Source of the DNA: Siphlonurus alternatus
Taxonomy: Eukaryota; Arthropoda; Insecta; Ephemeroptera; Siphlonuridae
Length of the DNA: 64,000 bases
Assembly (NCBI GenBank): GCA_949825025.1
Contig: OX463778.1
Coordinates: 23,245,551-23,309,550, forward strand
Direction of reading: 5' to 3'
Made by a program: the position numbers and the translations under genes. Of the stretch, positions 1 to 11,130 are shown in pieces. The notes beneath the pieces are model-generated. The model saw nothing but the letters and a program-made list of their open reading frames with translations, was not told where the DNA came from and ran no database searches. Numbering within the stretch: the first letter of the stretch is position 1; each line of letters starts with the position of its first letter.

Positions 1-163
1 CCCATAGTAAATATATTTCTTTATTAAGTGGTACGTACGCATGCATAATGTAATTAGATTTCAATTAAATGAAAGAAAGAAGTCTTTATAAATATGATTA
101 AGAATATTGAAAAACGAGATCATCCACTATATTGTAAGTTGGTTTCAAATATTGAAAATTAAC

Positions 164-334
164 TGGGCGCGATTCACGAAGGAGTTAGCCAGGTTTCTAA
201 CCACGTTTAGCTTTAACCACGTTTAACTATACCTGTTTTACGTGTTAAATCACCTAGTTAAACGTGGTTAAGTTAAACGTGGTTAAGCTAAACGTGGTTA
301 GAAACCTGGCTAACTGCTTTGTGAATTGCGTCCA
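164..334. mobile_element. MITE-like hairpin with internal TTAACCACG repeats
   Basis: Left arm 164-228 and right arm about 272-334 are near-complementary. The outer ends are TGGGCGCGATTCACGAA and, inverted, TGGACGCAATTCACAAA. Inside, the unit TTAAACGTGGTTA (or its complement) recurs about five times. This is the structure of a short non-autonomous inverted-repeat element with subterminal repeats. A target duplication was not resolved. Confidence 0.6.
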
Positions 335-1932
335 TTACTTTCAAACATTTTACTTTTAAGTTTTCTATCACTTTAAGAAATACACATTTATTTACAATAA
401 TTTTTAAAATATCTTAAATTTTTTTAAGAATTGAAGAAAAATGTGTGAATTTTGTAGATAAAGAAAAACTATCACTCTAAGTGCCTATAGGGATATCACA
501 TGATGTTGTTTTTTATTGTTTTTCTTACGGACTAGCAAAGGTGTCACGTGTATTGTATAGAGCTGAAGAAAAACTCCCCCCTCCCTTCGAGTCCAAACCT
601 CCATAAATCCTCTCACTTTGGCAGAACATACACGAATGCAATCTCTAAGGGATTGTATAGAGATATCACACACTTGAAAACAACGATAAATCTCTCACAA
701 CATTGATAAAAGCTTACGAGAATTGTATTTTTTAAATCTAAATGTTTTTGTGTTATATAAAGTAACAGATCTTAAAACTGTCTAAGAATTAATTTTATTC
801 ATGAATTTTCCTTTGATATAAAATGTTAATTACTAAAATTCAAGACAAGTTTGATTATATTTTTTGCCTTATTTTCGTTATTTTATTTTTATGAGGCTTG
901 TTTTTATGCATGAAATTTTAATATGTGGAATCCATTACTAATACCAAATATATAAATCTTAATTAAAATATTTTCCTGCATTATAATACACAAAATAAGT
1001 AACATTCAGCACGATCAAAAATATAAATGTTTTAAGGAGAGTTTTTTTAACAACGTCCTTCATTAAAAGACTTCTTAACGCTTTGTGAATCCCATGCACC
1101 TAATATTTCCAATTAAATAATATTTTAAAGACAAGGTTTAATATTAACATAATCATGTACAATGCAGAATATATTGTATGTAAAACTGGTTCGTTGGATC
1201 TAAAAATTATAAAAATTATTAGTTCTTGACCTCAATTTTTAATTTATTGTTATTTGCAATTAAAAATTGTTTGTTGAGAAACAAAGCAGCAAAATTCTTG
1301 TAACTTTGTAATATACAACTTATTTAAAATATTTTTACTACGAAAACAATCCTTTCTTAATAAGTTCTTTCCCAAAACACACCAAAAACCTAAATAAAAA
1401 TATATATTACGAAAATTAATTAACAAAATATAATTGAAAATAAGAAATTGACTTTGTAAATTGAGTAACGTTACATTGTAAAAAATCTTGCTGGCTTTTT
1501 TTAAAATAATTTAAATAGAAAAAACTTTTATATAGATCTATATATAGATGAACTGTAATTAAATTTTATACTCGTGCGTTATATTGATATTGTGCTGGTG
1601 TGGCATAACACCAACGAACTGACCACAAGAAAAACAAGACACAAAAAAGTCTTGTGTTAGGATTTGATTGAACGGACAAGAAGTTGTGAGATTAATTTTT
1701 CTTGTTACAACCGCAAACCTCAGAGCATGAAACTAGTTCTTGTCATTGTCACAGGGGCTCTGGTTACCGTCAGCCAGTCAGTATAAACTGTCGTTATGTA
1801 CACTATATATAGCGCGACCATTCTTCTAACAAACTAGACAAAATTGCGTTGTTGCGAATTAAGTTAGAATGTTTTTGAAAATTATTTGTTTGCAGATTTC
1901 AATATACAAATATCTCGACAGCACAAACTTTA
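335..1932. other. AT-rich upstream flank, nothing recognised
   Basis: No gene, RNA or clear repeat seen. A 62-codon minus frame (485-673) is not convincing. At 1080-1096, CGCTTTGTGAATCCCATG faintly resembles the outer end of the hairpin at 164. Confidence 0.5.
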
Positions 1933-2159
1933 AGCTGGTATTACACGATACAAATTTTTTACATTTTTCTCTTTGCAATAAAATATTCTCTCCTTAGACC
2001 TGCAAGCCATGCACATGCACACACGTTTTTTGCTTGCAATTCATTTAGAGCATGCTAAATCAATTACAATAAAAAAAATCATTTCTAAATCCTTACAGAA
2101 TTAGTTAAAATTTCAATGCAAGGAAAAATTGTAAGCGGAATTGTGTGATACCACCAGCT
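1933..2159. mobile_element. PIF/Harbinger-type MITE, copy 1
   Basis: Imperfect terminal inverted repeats: AGCTGGTATTACACGATACA on the left, and AGCTGGTGGTATCACACAAT when the right end is inverted. TTA occurs immediately outside both ends (1930-1932 and 2160-2162), the 3-bp TWA target duplication typical of PIF/Harbinger elements. Length is 227 bp with no coding capacity. A related copy lies at 9054-9197. Confidence 0.62.
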
Positions 2160-2162
2160 TTA

Positions 2163-3203
2163 TATTTGCTTATATAGGTTTTCAGCGTTGTCATATTTTA
2201 TACAGCCTAAATATATGGGAGGGCGTATTAATGATGCTGAACTTCATTGGAATAGCTAGTCTGGTTGCTCTTTCAAAGTTACACGATCATTTTTAAGTGC
2301 AGATCCAGCTCAAATCAGGTAAATGTAACGTATGTGCAGTCCAGAGGTCCTTCGATTATGGCACAATTAAGCGCTTAAGTAAGACCAGACACCTTGAATT
2401 CATTGTACTAGAACAAATTACTTATGAGCCGACTGTCTTCGTGTCGTCTCTGATATGGTCTGTTTTCTGCACTGAAAAATTAGAACAAACTTTTAAAATG
2501 CTATGTTCAATAAAATTCATCATCTGCTGTTAATATGCTGTCATTAGACTCTTCCATGATTTTGGTCTATTTTGTAGTAAATCCATGATGAATTAAAGTA
2601 GTTGTAAAAGTTTGAATTATTAAGTATGTATATACATTCTAAATGAAATTAATTTATTTTATTTTTATTATATTTCCCTCATGAGTACATAAATAACAAA
2701 TCAGAGGCAGGAGATTCACAAACAGTCCAATAAGAACAAATCACTTCCCGATTAATGTTTAAAATATTTAATTATCTGTACATATAAATTTGCTTATAAT
2801 TTTTGGATCATTCTGGTTATGTGCAGCCTACTTTCATTAAAGCAATGTATTTCCTTGAGTGCATTATACGTATTTATCCTGTAATATATCCTAATTACCT
2901 GATTAAGCAACATTTTCTTTTTTATTTCCTGAAATTTGTATTATTAAATTGTGAAAATATGATACAATCATATACTTCAATGATTTAATTTTCAATAATT
3001 TTTTGATTTTTCTGTGGTTATTATAGTCATTAAATTACTAATGATTATATTTTATTTATTTTATTTATGTTTGAAAACCTATTACATAATTTTTTTTAAC
3101 ACTTTTTGTAATTTTTTTTCGTGTATCCAGTTATTTTGTAATAATAACCTACCTATTTGTAACATATAATAAAAAGGTTTATTATGTGTACTAAAATTCA
3201 ATA
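2163..3203. other. AT-rich upstream flank, nothing recognised
   Basis: Two short + frames (61-78 codons) show no recognisable sequence. No repeat family identified. Confidence 0.5.
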
Positions 3204-3570
3204 ATGGACCAAGCAGCTGCTTTAAATCATGTATTGTATATAATTGTTTGCTACATTAGTGAGATAAAAGTGGCAAATTACAGAGATTACGTCGAGTTAC
3301 AAAACGTCCAGCACCGGAGTTCACAAAGACCAAGAACGTGTATGTATGGTCGACGAGGTGGAGAACCAAGCCTCTCTACTCGCATTTCAGTGGCTGATAC
3401 TTGAGTAGTCGAGGACGGAGTCGGCAGACCGGGGTGCACGAACAATGAAGCAAACATCGCGCGACCCTCCCCACCGTCCTCTAATTTCCATAATCACCCC
3501 CTTATAACCTGGGGTAAAGCGGAACGGAGCTAAATTCGTACTGAAGATCAATATAGAGATATTATCTATC
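3204..3570. promoter_or_regulatory. GC-richer island upstream of robo exon 1
   Basis: This block of complex sequence, clearly less AT-rich than its surroundings, lies about 0.7 kb upstream of the proposed start site. Open frames of 60-odd codons on both strands do not resemble a known protein. It could be a distal promoter, an enhancer or an alternative leader exon. I see no decisive motif. Confidence 0.2.
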
Positions 3571-4019
3571 ATTATTTTGGGTAAAAAAAAATTACTTTAT
3601 TATATGTTTTTGTAAAAAGTAACAACAAATTTGAACTGAAATATAATTTTCACTTTTTTGTGACACACATAATTAATTAATGAATTAAAAAGTGGCATAT
3701 ATACATTACATATTTATGGAGAACAATATTCTCGTAATATTTTTCATTATATTTATATATAATTATACTGACATTTTATTTTTATTATGAAATCAGGAAA
3801 AATAAATATCAATCTTAATTTCACTATAAAATTCAACCGTTCTATAAAATAATCTAATCTTATCAAAATTCCCATTATTATAATATGATAAAACAATTTA
3901 AATTAATTATAACTATTATACAACATTAATACAATCTGTTTTTCTCATAAATACAAACTATTAAGATAACCTGTGTTATACTCATTACTTTTTTTCACCA
4001 TAACATATTTCGGTGTTCC

Positions 4020-4232
4020 CTTATCATATGAGAGGGTACCCTGAAATGATGAAGCCACCCTCTCTATAGTCAGGGGGGTTAGAGACCCTTGCGCATGCGT
4101 CGCCCCCGCTCCTCTGAGTCTCCTCGGAGGATCTCGCACGCCGAAGTCAGTGGCTCGACGGACGCAGGAGCGCACACACGTGACCGAGTGTGTCTTGTCA
4201 GTGTCCCCACACGTCGCGATGTTTCACGATCA
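4020..4232 (+). promoter_or_regulatory. robo: candidate robo core promoter (TATA-less, Inr + DPE-like)
   Basis: A GC-rich island lies just upstream of exon 1. Seen in it: TGCGCATGCGTC at 4090-4101, close to the NRF-1/erect-wing consensus; a CACGTG E-box at 4177-4182; and the arthropod initiator TCAGT at 4198-4202 (+1 at A4200). CGATC at +28 to +32 matches 4 of 5 positions of the downstream promoter element RGWYV. No TATA box is visible about 30 bp upstream. A second TCAGT at 4147-4151 lacks a matching DPE. Motif-based inference only. Confidence 0.42.
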
Positions 4233-4310
4233 CAATTAACTAAAAAGTGAAATTTATCAAAAACTTTAATTAATATAATGTGTATATTGTAAAAACTGTT
4301 TCAAAAAACA
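4200..4310 (+). other. robo: probable robo 5' UTR with two upstream ORFs
   Basis: This is the leader between the likely start site and the signal-peptide ATG. It has two short upstream ORFs, 4219-4239 (6 codons then TAA) and 4278-4292 (4 codons then TAA). Both terminate before the main ATG and could dampen translation. The start site is inferred only from an initiator motif. Confidence 0.4.
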
Positions 4311-4362
4311 ATGAATATTATAATATTTTATACTGTGTTGGTGTTATTTTCATTTGCTAATG
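4311..4362 (+). CDS. robo: roundabout (Robo) receptor, coding exon 1: signal peptide
   Basis: The ATG at 4311 opens 17 codons reading MNIIIFYTVLVLFSFAN plus the first base of a Gly codon. This is a short hydrophobic stretch typical of a secretory signal peptide, with cleavage probably near Ala16-Gly18. It ends at a canonical donor, GTAAGT at 4363, in phase 1. Joined to the exon at 42946, the split codon becomes GGG (Gly) and the frame continues [12 protein letters not shown]. Known Robo proteins begin their mature region in the same way (Drosophila Robo1 has GQYQSPRI). The sequence before the ATG is CAACA-like, a good insect start context. Two shorter upstream ORFs precede this start. The exon is too short to identify alone; the call rests on the exact phase match and on its position downstream of promoter-like sequence. 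Other first exons may exist upstream. Confidence 0.72.
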
Positions 4363-5060
4363 GTAAGTACTGTAATTAATATTATTAATTAATTAATTTT
4401 TAATTTGATTTTATTGAGTTAAAAGTTTGATTTAATTATAAAATTTATGAATAATTTTGAAATTGTCTACTAAATTTTTAACATGATGATTAAAAAGTAA
4501 ATAACCCAAATTTTATAGAAATAGATAAATTAAAAATAATAAAATTACAACGTAAATTACGCATGTAATTCTGAGTAAGAAATCAATTTATAAAGTTCCT
4601 TCTTTACGCATTGAAAAACTAATCTATCGCAACAATTTCATATTTATTTGCTAATACATATTTATATTGTAATTTTAAAACTTTAATGAACATTTTTTTA
4701 AGCCAAAATATCAATATTGATGATTTACATAATCTGTCGTATAAATTGATATTTCAAAGTTGCTTTTGAAGAAAATAGTTTACTTTGTGGTGGGGAAAAA
4801 AGTCCATCAGCTTTAAAGCTCATTTCAATGTAAATGGACGTCGTCGCCGCGTGCTCACGCGGCTTCTGTTTATCAATATTTAAGCGGATTACTCGAGTCA
4901 AGCTCTATAGCAAATAGATTTCTGATACATCGAATAATTACTTTGCATGCATTACCAAGTCGCAGACTTCTTTTTTTAAGTTCGTTTTTATAACTTTTTA
5001 GTATACATTGTCACGTTTTAAATTTTATCAATTTAACTTATATAAAATTTATAATTCAAA

Positions 5061-5064
<4 letters not shown>

Positions 5065-5131
<67 letters not shown>
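5065..5131. repeat. (AG)n microsatellite
   Basis: About 60 bases of uninterrupted AG dinucleotide with one AAAG variant near the 3' end. Confidence 0.95.
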
Positions 5132-5762
5132 CGTTACATGTTTTTATATCATAATAATAAAATCTGATTAAATTAGATGTTGAATTATACATAAAATAAA
5201 CACTTCTGTGACATTTAAAGTTTTTTTATCTTTTTAAAATATAAAATTACTAAAATATATTGCTGTAATTTAATAACGATGGTATTGTTATTATTATCTC
5301 TTTTTTTTTATTATGATATTTTATTCAAATTGGATGCATATCTAACTTGTCTAGACGACGTTATGATAGTTTTGGATATAAATTTCCCTTGTGTCGCGAC
5401 CACCTGGTCTATGAATGGCAACGAAGGGGGTAGAGAGAGGCCCGTACAAGAAACACGACTTTAAGGGCGGAGTCGTCTAACATAAGAGCTGAAAATTATA
5501 CTAGAGAGAGAGAAGAGATCTTGTGAAATACTTGACGATAAGAAATTTAAACTACCGCGCCCTCTATACATGATGCAGCTTCCACCGGAAAAATACTATT
5601 TATATCCAACTTTACATTAAGTATATTATAAAAAAAAGGTGTTTCTATATCATGGCTATATATAATAAATTAAATTATTATATCTATTTGCTTATCAAAT
5701 ATTATATAAGAATTTTTTAGTTATCTTAAATATGGTATTGTAATTTTTAATATTAAAAATGT

Positions 5763-6576
5763 CAGTGGCGTAGCCAGGATTTGCTCAAGGGGGGGGTTCT
5801 TCAGGACAAAGATTGAGAAGAGCCCACTGGGGGGTTTGGGGGGCGAAGCCCCCCAATAGCCCGCCGCAGGCGCGATTTTTTTTAAGGACACGCCCCTTTT
5901 TTAGGGTAAAATAATGGAAAAATACTATTATATTAGAGGGTAAAATATATGGCCTGATGCAATTTTTTTAACATTTTATATTTTTTTCACCCCATTTTTC
6001 AATTTCTTTTGAATACGTGCGTATGATAAGTAAAATTAAGCTTTGAGTAAATCATTTTAATTAAATCAAGTAATTCATGTAACCAATTTATATTATTTTT
6101 ATAGAATCATTTAATTGAATTTGATTTTTAAAATTTATTTAATAATCCAAGTTCACATCATTAAGATATTGTAAAAAATAAATAAATAAAAAATAAAAAG
6201 GGAATTGTTTCTCTTATTTTTGTTAAATTTTGTCTGCACCGGACGCGTGGAGCAACCAATTAAATGAAAGTGCGGCACACGTGAGAGCGTTTTAATTTAT
6301 ACAATAGTAGTTATATGCACATGCAGTTTGTAAGGGAAATAAAACATTTATTTATGAGTCGCACTTTTTCCTGTTAAATTTAGAAACTAACTTATAATTT
6401 GTTTATTTTAAAGAAAAGATCCTACTTGATACCCCTAAATTTCAATTTTTTATTTAACTTTTTTTTTTTCAAATTTCTATAATTTTTCCTCTTTTCTTCT
6501 TATATCCAGTCACTACTCGATCTTCATGGGGGGGGGTTTAAACCCCGAAAACCCCCCCCCCGTGGCTACGCCACTG
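5763..6576. mobile_element. non-autonomous hAT-type element, 814 bp, with perfect 8-bp target duplication
   Basis: The ends are CAGTGGCGTAGCCA and, inverted, CAGTGGCGTAGCCA, fitting the CAGNG start of hAT termini. The 8-mer AAAAATGT occurs immediately outside both ends (5755-5762 and 6577-6584), which matches the 8-bp duplication made by hAT transposases. G-rich runs follow both termini, and a GGGGGGCGAAGCCCCCC palindrome lies near 5836-5855. The interior has no long open frame, so it depends on a transposase elsewhere. The intact duplication implies a fairly recent insertion. Confidence 0.88.
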
Positions 6577-6848
6577 AAAAATGTAAATTTAAATATAATT
6601 TTGAACAAATTGTATTACAGGAACCTAAACAGATCAATTATGATTGAGTTTTAGATTATTTTGTAATGCCCTATATACGAGTTTAATATTGAATTAGTTA
6701 TATCTATTTATATTATTTTTATCGTAAGTTCACAGCAGTATGGGTTTATAGAAAACAAAGCAGATATGGTTTTGATAATACTCTGATAATAAAATATGGA
6801 TTTTTTGCTTCAAATGAACCCTGATGTAGCGTTTATATAATTATACTG

Positions 6849-7078
6849 ATGGTGCTGGTATTTAAATTCCCGGTAGACCCGACCTACAATGCTTGGGATT
6901 TTGTTGATCCTTTCCAAACCATGGAAGCTATTCATGGTCTAGCAATCCATTCCAGCATTCATTTGGTTGTGACTGAGGGAACCATGGAAACCTCAGTTGG
7001 GATGGTCTGCGATTGTTGGAGGATGCCATCAATCACCTTTCCTCGGATGCACCATTGGGTGTTCTTTAAGCAACCGCC
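6849..7078. other. unexplained low-AT segment beside a palindrome
   Basis: This segment has balanced base composition, unlike its flanks. An 87-codon + frame starting at 6849 runs through it (YNAWDFVDPFQTMEAIHG and following) into the palindrome. I do not recognise the peptide. The minus strand is also partly open. It may be a fragment of a transposon or retrocopy. Confidence 0.25.
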
Positions 7079-7079
7079 A

Positions 7080-7164
7080 TGTACAGTTTTTAAAGTTAAA
7101 AATTGGAATTAATAGGTAAGATTCTAATGCATGTATTCCAATTTTTAACTTTAAAAACTGTACA
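7080..7164. repeat. perfect 30-bp-arm palindrome with 25-nt loop
   Basis: Arm 7080-7109 (starting TGTACAGTTTTTAAAGTTAA) is the exact reverse complement of 7135-7164, with a 25-nt spacer. A transcript from either strand would form a strong hairpin. It could be a foldback remnant or a small-RNA precursor. Confidence 0.85.
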
Positions 7165-7599
7165 AAATAATTAAATTCTTAATGTTCAATTACTGTACTT
7201 TGTCGACACACGTTATTTTGAAAGCTTTGTGTATATTTTTTCAGAATAATATACGCACCAATACAATTTTCTGAATTTCCTTAGTATAAGATTTGCAGAA
7301 ATCAACCACATGATTCTGAATAAATACAGCAATGTTGCTATATATGAATGTTAGTTTTAACGTAGGAAGATAAGGAAAAATAACTCTTCATATAAAGTAA
7401 AAAAGTTATAACATACCCTTTCAAAAGTCTTTATATACAGTTTCAGTATAATTTCTTACTTACTGTATAAGAATTCACACTTAAAATACATAAAATTTTG
7501 AGTATATTTTTCTTTTGAAAATTGAAGTAAAAGTTTTGACAATATTAAAAAAATGAAAATTTGGTAAAAAGAGAGAAGGTCGGTTTAACTTAAGTTTCC

Positions 7600-7800
7600 T
7601 TCTTTTGGTGTCTGCATTGTTGTGCGTCGTTCTGGCAAGTGCTAGTATATAGTATTATATATATTCCAGCTTCCTTCTAGTATAGCTGTGATCCCTGCTC
7701 GGGCATCTCTGATCCCCTTAGTGTCTCAGTGAAGTGAAGCTGGGAGCGTGCCTAAGCCCCGGACCAAAGTGTCAAGGAGGTCACATAAATATCAGGTACA
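7600..7800 (+). promoter_or_regulatory. possible alternative leader exon/promoter in intron 1
   Basis: A GC-richer 200-bp island 3.3 kb into intron 1. It contains TCAGT at 7726-7730 and AGCCC at +28 (4 of 5 DPE positions). The sequence ATCAG|GTACAA at 7791-7801 could act as a weak splice donor. It carries no recognisable coding sequence. If used, it would be a noncoding first exon for robo or an unrelated transcript. Confidence 0.18.
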
Positions 7801-9053
7801 ATAGACTTCATCGCTAAATTTTTAAATTATATTATCATCATCTCTGTTAACAAAATTAAGTCACTTTAAAGTGACGTGACGTTAGAAAAAAATTTATTAG
7901 TGCGTTAATGCATGGATACTTTGGGGGCTATATAGCACAAATTTTACCCTCACTTTATTTGTATATAAGATTGCAGTTTATAATATGGAGGTGAACTTCA
8001 CTTTTGGAGGGAATAGAGGCTTCAAGTCAGCTGATTTTTCAGTGTTCCCACCGTCCCACCTAAAACTATGTAAAAAAAAAAAAAGTGAATTCGTTTTTTC
8101 ACCAAGAAGAAGATTTTTTTTTAGGAAAAATTTCTTTATACGGGGAACGTTGGTCCAAACCGAAAAATACAGTTGATAATTTTAAAGATTTAAATTTTTT
8201 ACGTTATTTATGACCGAGAAAAGTTTAAAAAAAAAAACTTTGCTTCATTTTTAATTGCAAGATGGGCCTTAGCGACACAAATGTGCATCGCGAAGCACAC
8301 TCACTTGAAGCTTGACCTTTTTAAAAATTGTAAATCTGTCTCCTGTTTTCTTAAAAATGCAATTTGCAACACTCGTGCGAGCAAATCAGAGTGGCGTACG
8401 TCCCTGATATTCTGATTGTGAGATGTACATGAAAACTTATGTGCAAATTAATTGATGAACATCATGGATGAACAAAAATTAAAGTAATAAATTAATAATA
8501 AAACAATTTAAGATTTATAATTAACAATAAAGTTAAAATAAGTGTGATCAAAGTAAATGTAAATAGATTTTATATACACATTTCTTATAATAATAAAAAT
8601 GCTAAAACAAATTAACTTGGAATAGTTATTAATTTTGTAATTTTTTGTAAAAAAAAAATAACAATTATTATTCAAATTTCAATTGTGCATGCTTTTTTTA
8701 CATATCGTGAGTTAGTAAGGTGTCTCTCAAGTACATTACATTATAATATGTATTTATCATGCAGAAACAGTCGAAGCCTGCATGTTGATGTAAGATTCCT
8801 CTAAGAGCTGCATGAATAGCACTTACGTTTAGATCCATCTTGGTGTGCATTTTGCTTCAAGTCAATTTTACAAAAGCTTATACAAGATGTAAAAGCATTA
8901 ATTTCATAAGCCTCCTTATGTCAATAAGTTGGTGTTTGTGTGTATATAATAAGCGTGCACGACATATTGTATAATATATTACATGCTTGGTAAAATCTGC
9001 AAAATGGTACGTTCATTCATAACCAAGAGAAGTGATACTGTGTTCTCTCCTTA

Positions 9054-9197
9054 AGCCTATATTACACCATAGAATTTTGCATACAAGTTTTCCTTGCAAG
9101 AAAATTTCATCTCCATACAAATAAATGGGGTACAATTTTTCTTGTAAGAAAAAATTGTATGCAATAGTTAGAAAAATTGTATCGTGTAATAGTGGCT
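9054..9197. mobile_element. PIF/Harbinger-type MITE, copy 2
   Basis: The termini AGCCTATATTACACCATAGA and (inverted right) AGCCACTATTACACGATACA match the copy at 1933. TTA flanks both sides (9051-9053 and 9198-9200). The interior is largely self-complementary. At 144 bp it is shorter than copy 1. Confidence 0.65.
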
Positions 9198-9222
9198 TTA
9201 CATTCAAATTAAATTTAATATT

Positions 9223-9247
9223 TCACCGGAGTAACCGGAAATTTAAG
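9223..9247 (+). repeat. dispersed CCGGAAGT-pair repeat, copy 1
   Basis: CACCGGAGTAACCGGAAAT within T-rich sequence. It shares the spacing and context of copies at 10871 and 57711. Confidence 0.45.
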
Positions 9248-10870
9248 TTTTTCTTATTTTTTTCAGTTTTAGATTTCTACTGAAAAATTAGCAATCCTAC
9301 TCTTTCCAAATTTTAAAATTTCAAAAAGGAATTCATAGATACCTTACATTTCCTGTTACTTCCAATGGCATAATTTGACTGTACATGGTTATTGCTGTCT
9401 TTTGTTTCTTGATATAGGCTTATGTTTCCATTGAAATGTCACGACGATATTCAAACATTAAACAGATCAAAATAATACTGCATGCATGATGTAAATTATG
9501 TATTATATAAATTATATTCATTCACACTATTTTACTATTATATATATATTATATATAATAGTTATAATTGTATTATATTGACTGCAAGATTATAAATCGT
9601 ATATATAAGTTCAAAATACTGATTTGAGAGTTTATGAGGAGTAGTTCTTAAGCCATTCAGTCATGAATTCAAAAACACCTTTATATACTGTATAAATGCG
9701 TAAATCGTATACAATACACGAGTTCCATTTAAAGCTTCCAACACCCAAACTGGATGCTTTTTTTTATTGTAATTTTAATGAATGACAATTTCTCCTCCGT
9801 CCTACACAATAATATAACTACAATGGACTATCTAGATCTGACCTTATACGAGGTAGCTAGAAATAATGAAATTAACATTTTAGACACCATCTGAATATAA
9901 ATAAGAACAATAAAAAAATAACTCGAATGAGATGGTAAATAGAATGAAGCTTACTTGACAAAATGTATAGTATAATAAAACTATAAAATAGCTATTAAAA
10001 TCTAAATGATTTCATTTCCAAGTAATAAACCTATGTATTTATAACGTGCAGTACATACCTACCTATTTATAGTGGAGCTTTGAATTAGAAGCGGATGAGG
10101 TTACAAGTCGGGTGGAATGCCTTGGAGACAGGAAGAATTAATCTCTCGGGAGATGTTTTCACTTCGCTTACAATATTGTTATCACCGGAAAAATGGTTGT
10201 TTACAACGTGTTAAATATGCTGTTAATAGATCATAAGACTCTAAATAGTTAAAAATATTATTTTGTTTGTTTTTAAAACATCGCAATCATAAAAATTATA
10301 ATATTTTTAAAAGAATATCGCCTCTCAAGACCTGAAAATGGAAAAAAAAATATGGAAATATGTAAACAAAATTAAAATTTAGTGTTTACATGAATATAAG
10401 TATTATCATATATTATCTTACAATTATTTTTGAGAGAGAAATAAAATTCATCACAGCTGCCTTCAATTTGAAAACAATAATTGAAGTGTCTCTCCATTCT
10501 ATTGAAGGTTTTAATTTATTGTCTGATTGAGTACAAGGTTTTAAATAGTCTTCAAGCATTATTAAGAGGTAGCTACAAACATTAATTCCCGCTTACTATG
10601 CACAGCTCTAACCGGCGTTTGTTTATAAAGCGTTGCACGTCTGGGGAGTAAGTAAACGTTCAAGTGTCGTGCGTACTTCCGGTGTGTACAGTGAAGTACC
10701 ATCTTCAGTGCAAGTGTTGTGGGTTCAATTGATGTCAAAGAACAATAATGAATTTGTAAGGTACCCAAATTTCTCTTCAGTATTATTGTAATATATATTT
10801 TAGAATATTAAAGAATATGTGAACAAAGAAATGTGATTACTGCAGACAGTGCAGACCCAAAAATTAAAGG

Positions 10871-10900
10871 TTTCACCGAAAGTGACCGGAAGTGTAAGGT
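10871..10900 (+). repeat. dispersed CCGGAAGT-pair repeat, copy 2
   Basis: CACCGAAAGTGACCGGAAGT followed by GTAAGGTTTTT. Confidence 0.45.
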
Positions 10901-11097
10901 TTTTGACTCACTATTTCAATAAACTTAATGTTTTAAGCATGTTATTATTTTAATTTAACTTAAATTTATTGCAATGTTCTTAGAATTGAAATGGGAATTA
11001 GAAATACGGAGAAATTTTATTTCCAGGAGGAATTTTTAGTTTTAAGAACTGTATATCAAGATTAAAAAAATCATGGAATATAATAAATATAAATTTT

Positions 11098-11100
<3 letters not shown>

Positions 11101-11129
<29 letters not shown>
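11101..11129. repeat. (TC)n microsatellite
   Basis: About 29 bases of TC dinucleotide. Confidence 0.95.

Positions 11130-11130
<1 letters not shown>

Noticed and set aside
6849..7112. 87-codon + frame as a protein gene
   Set aside because: No recognised domain, and the end lies in a palindrome. Kept only as an unexplained segment.
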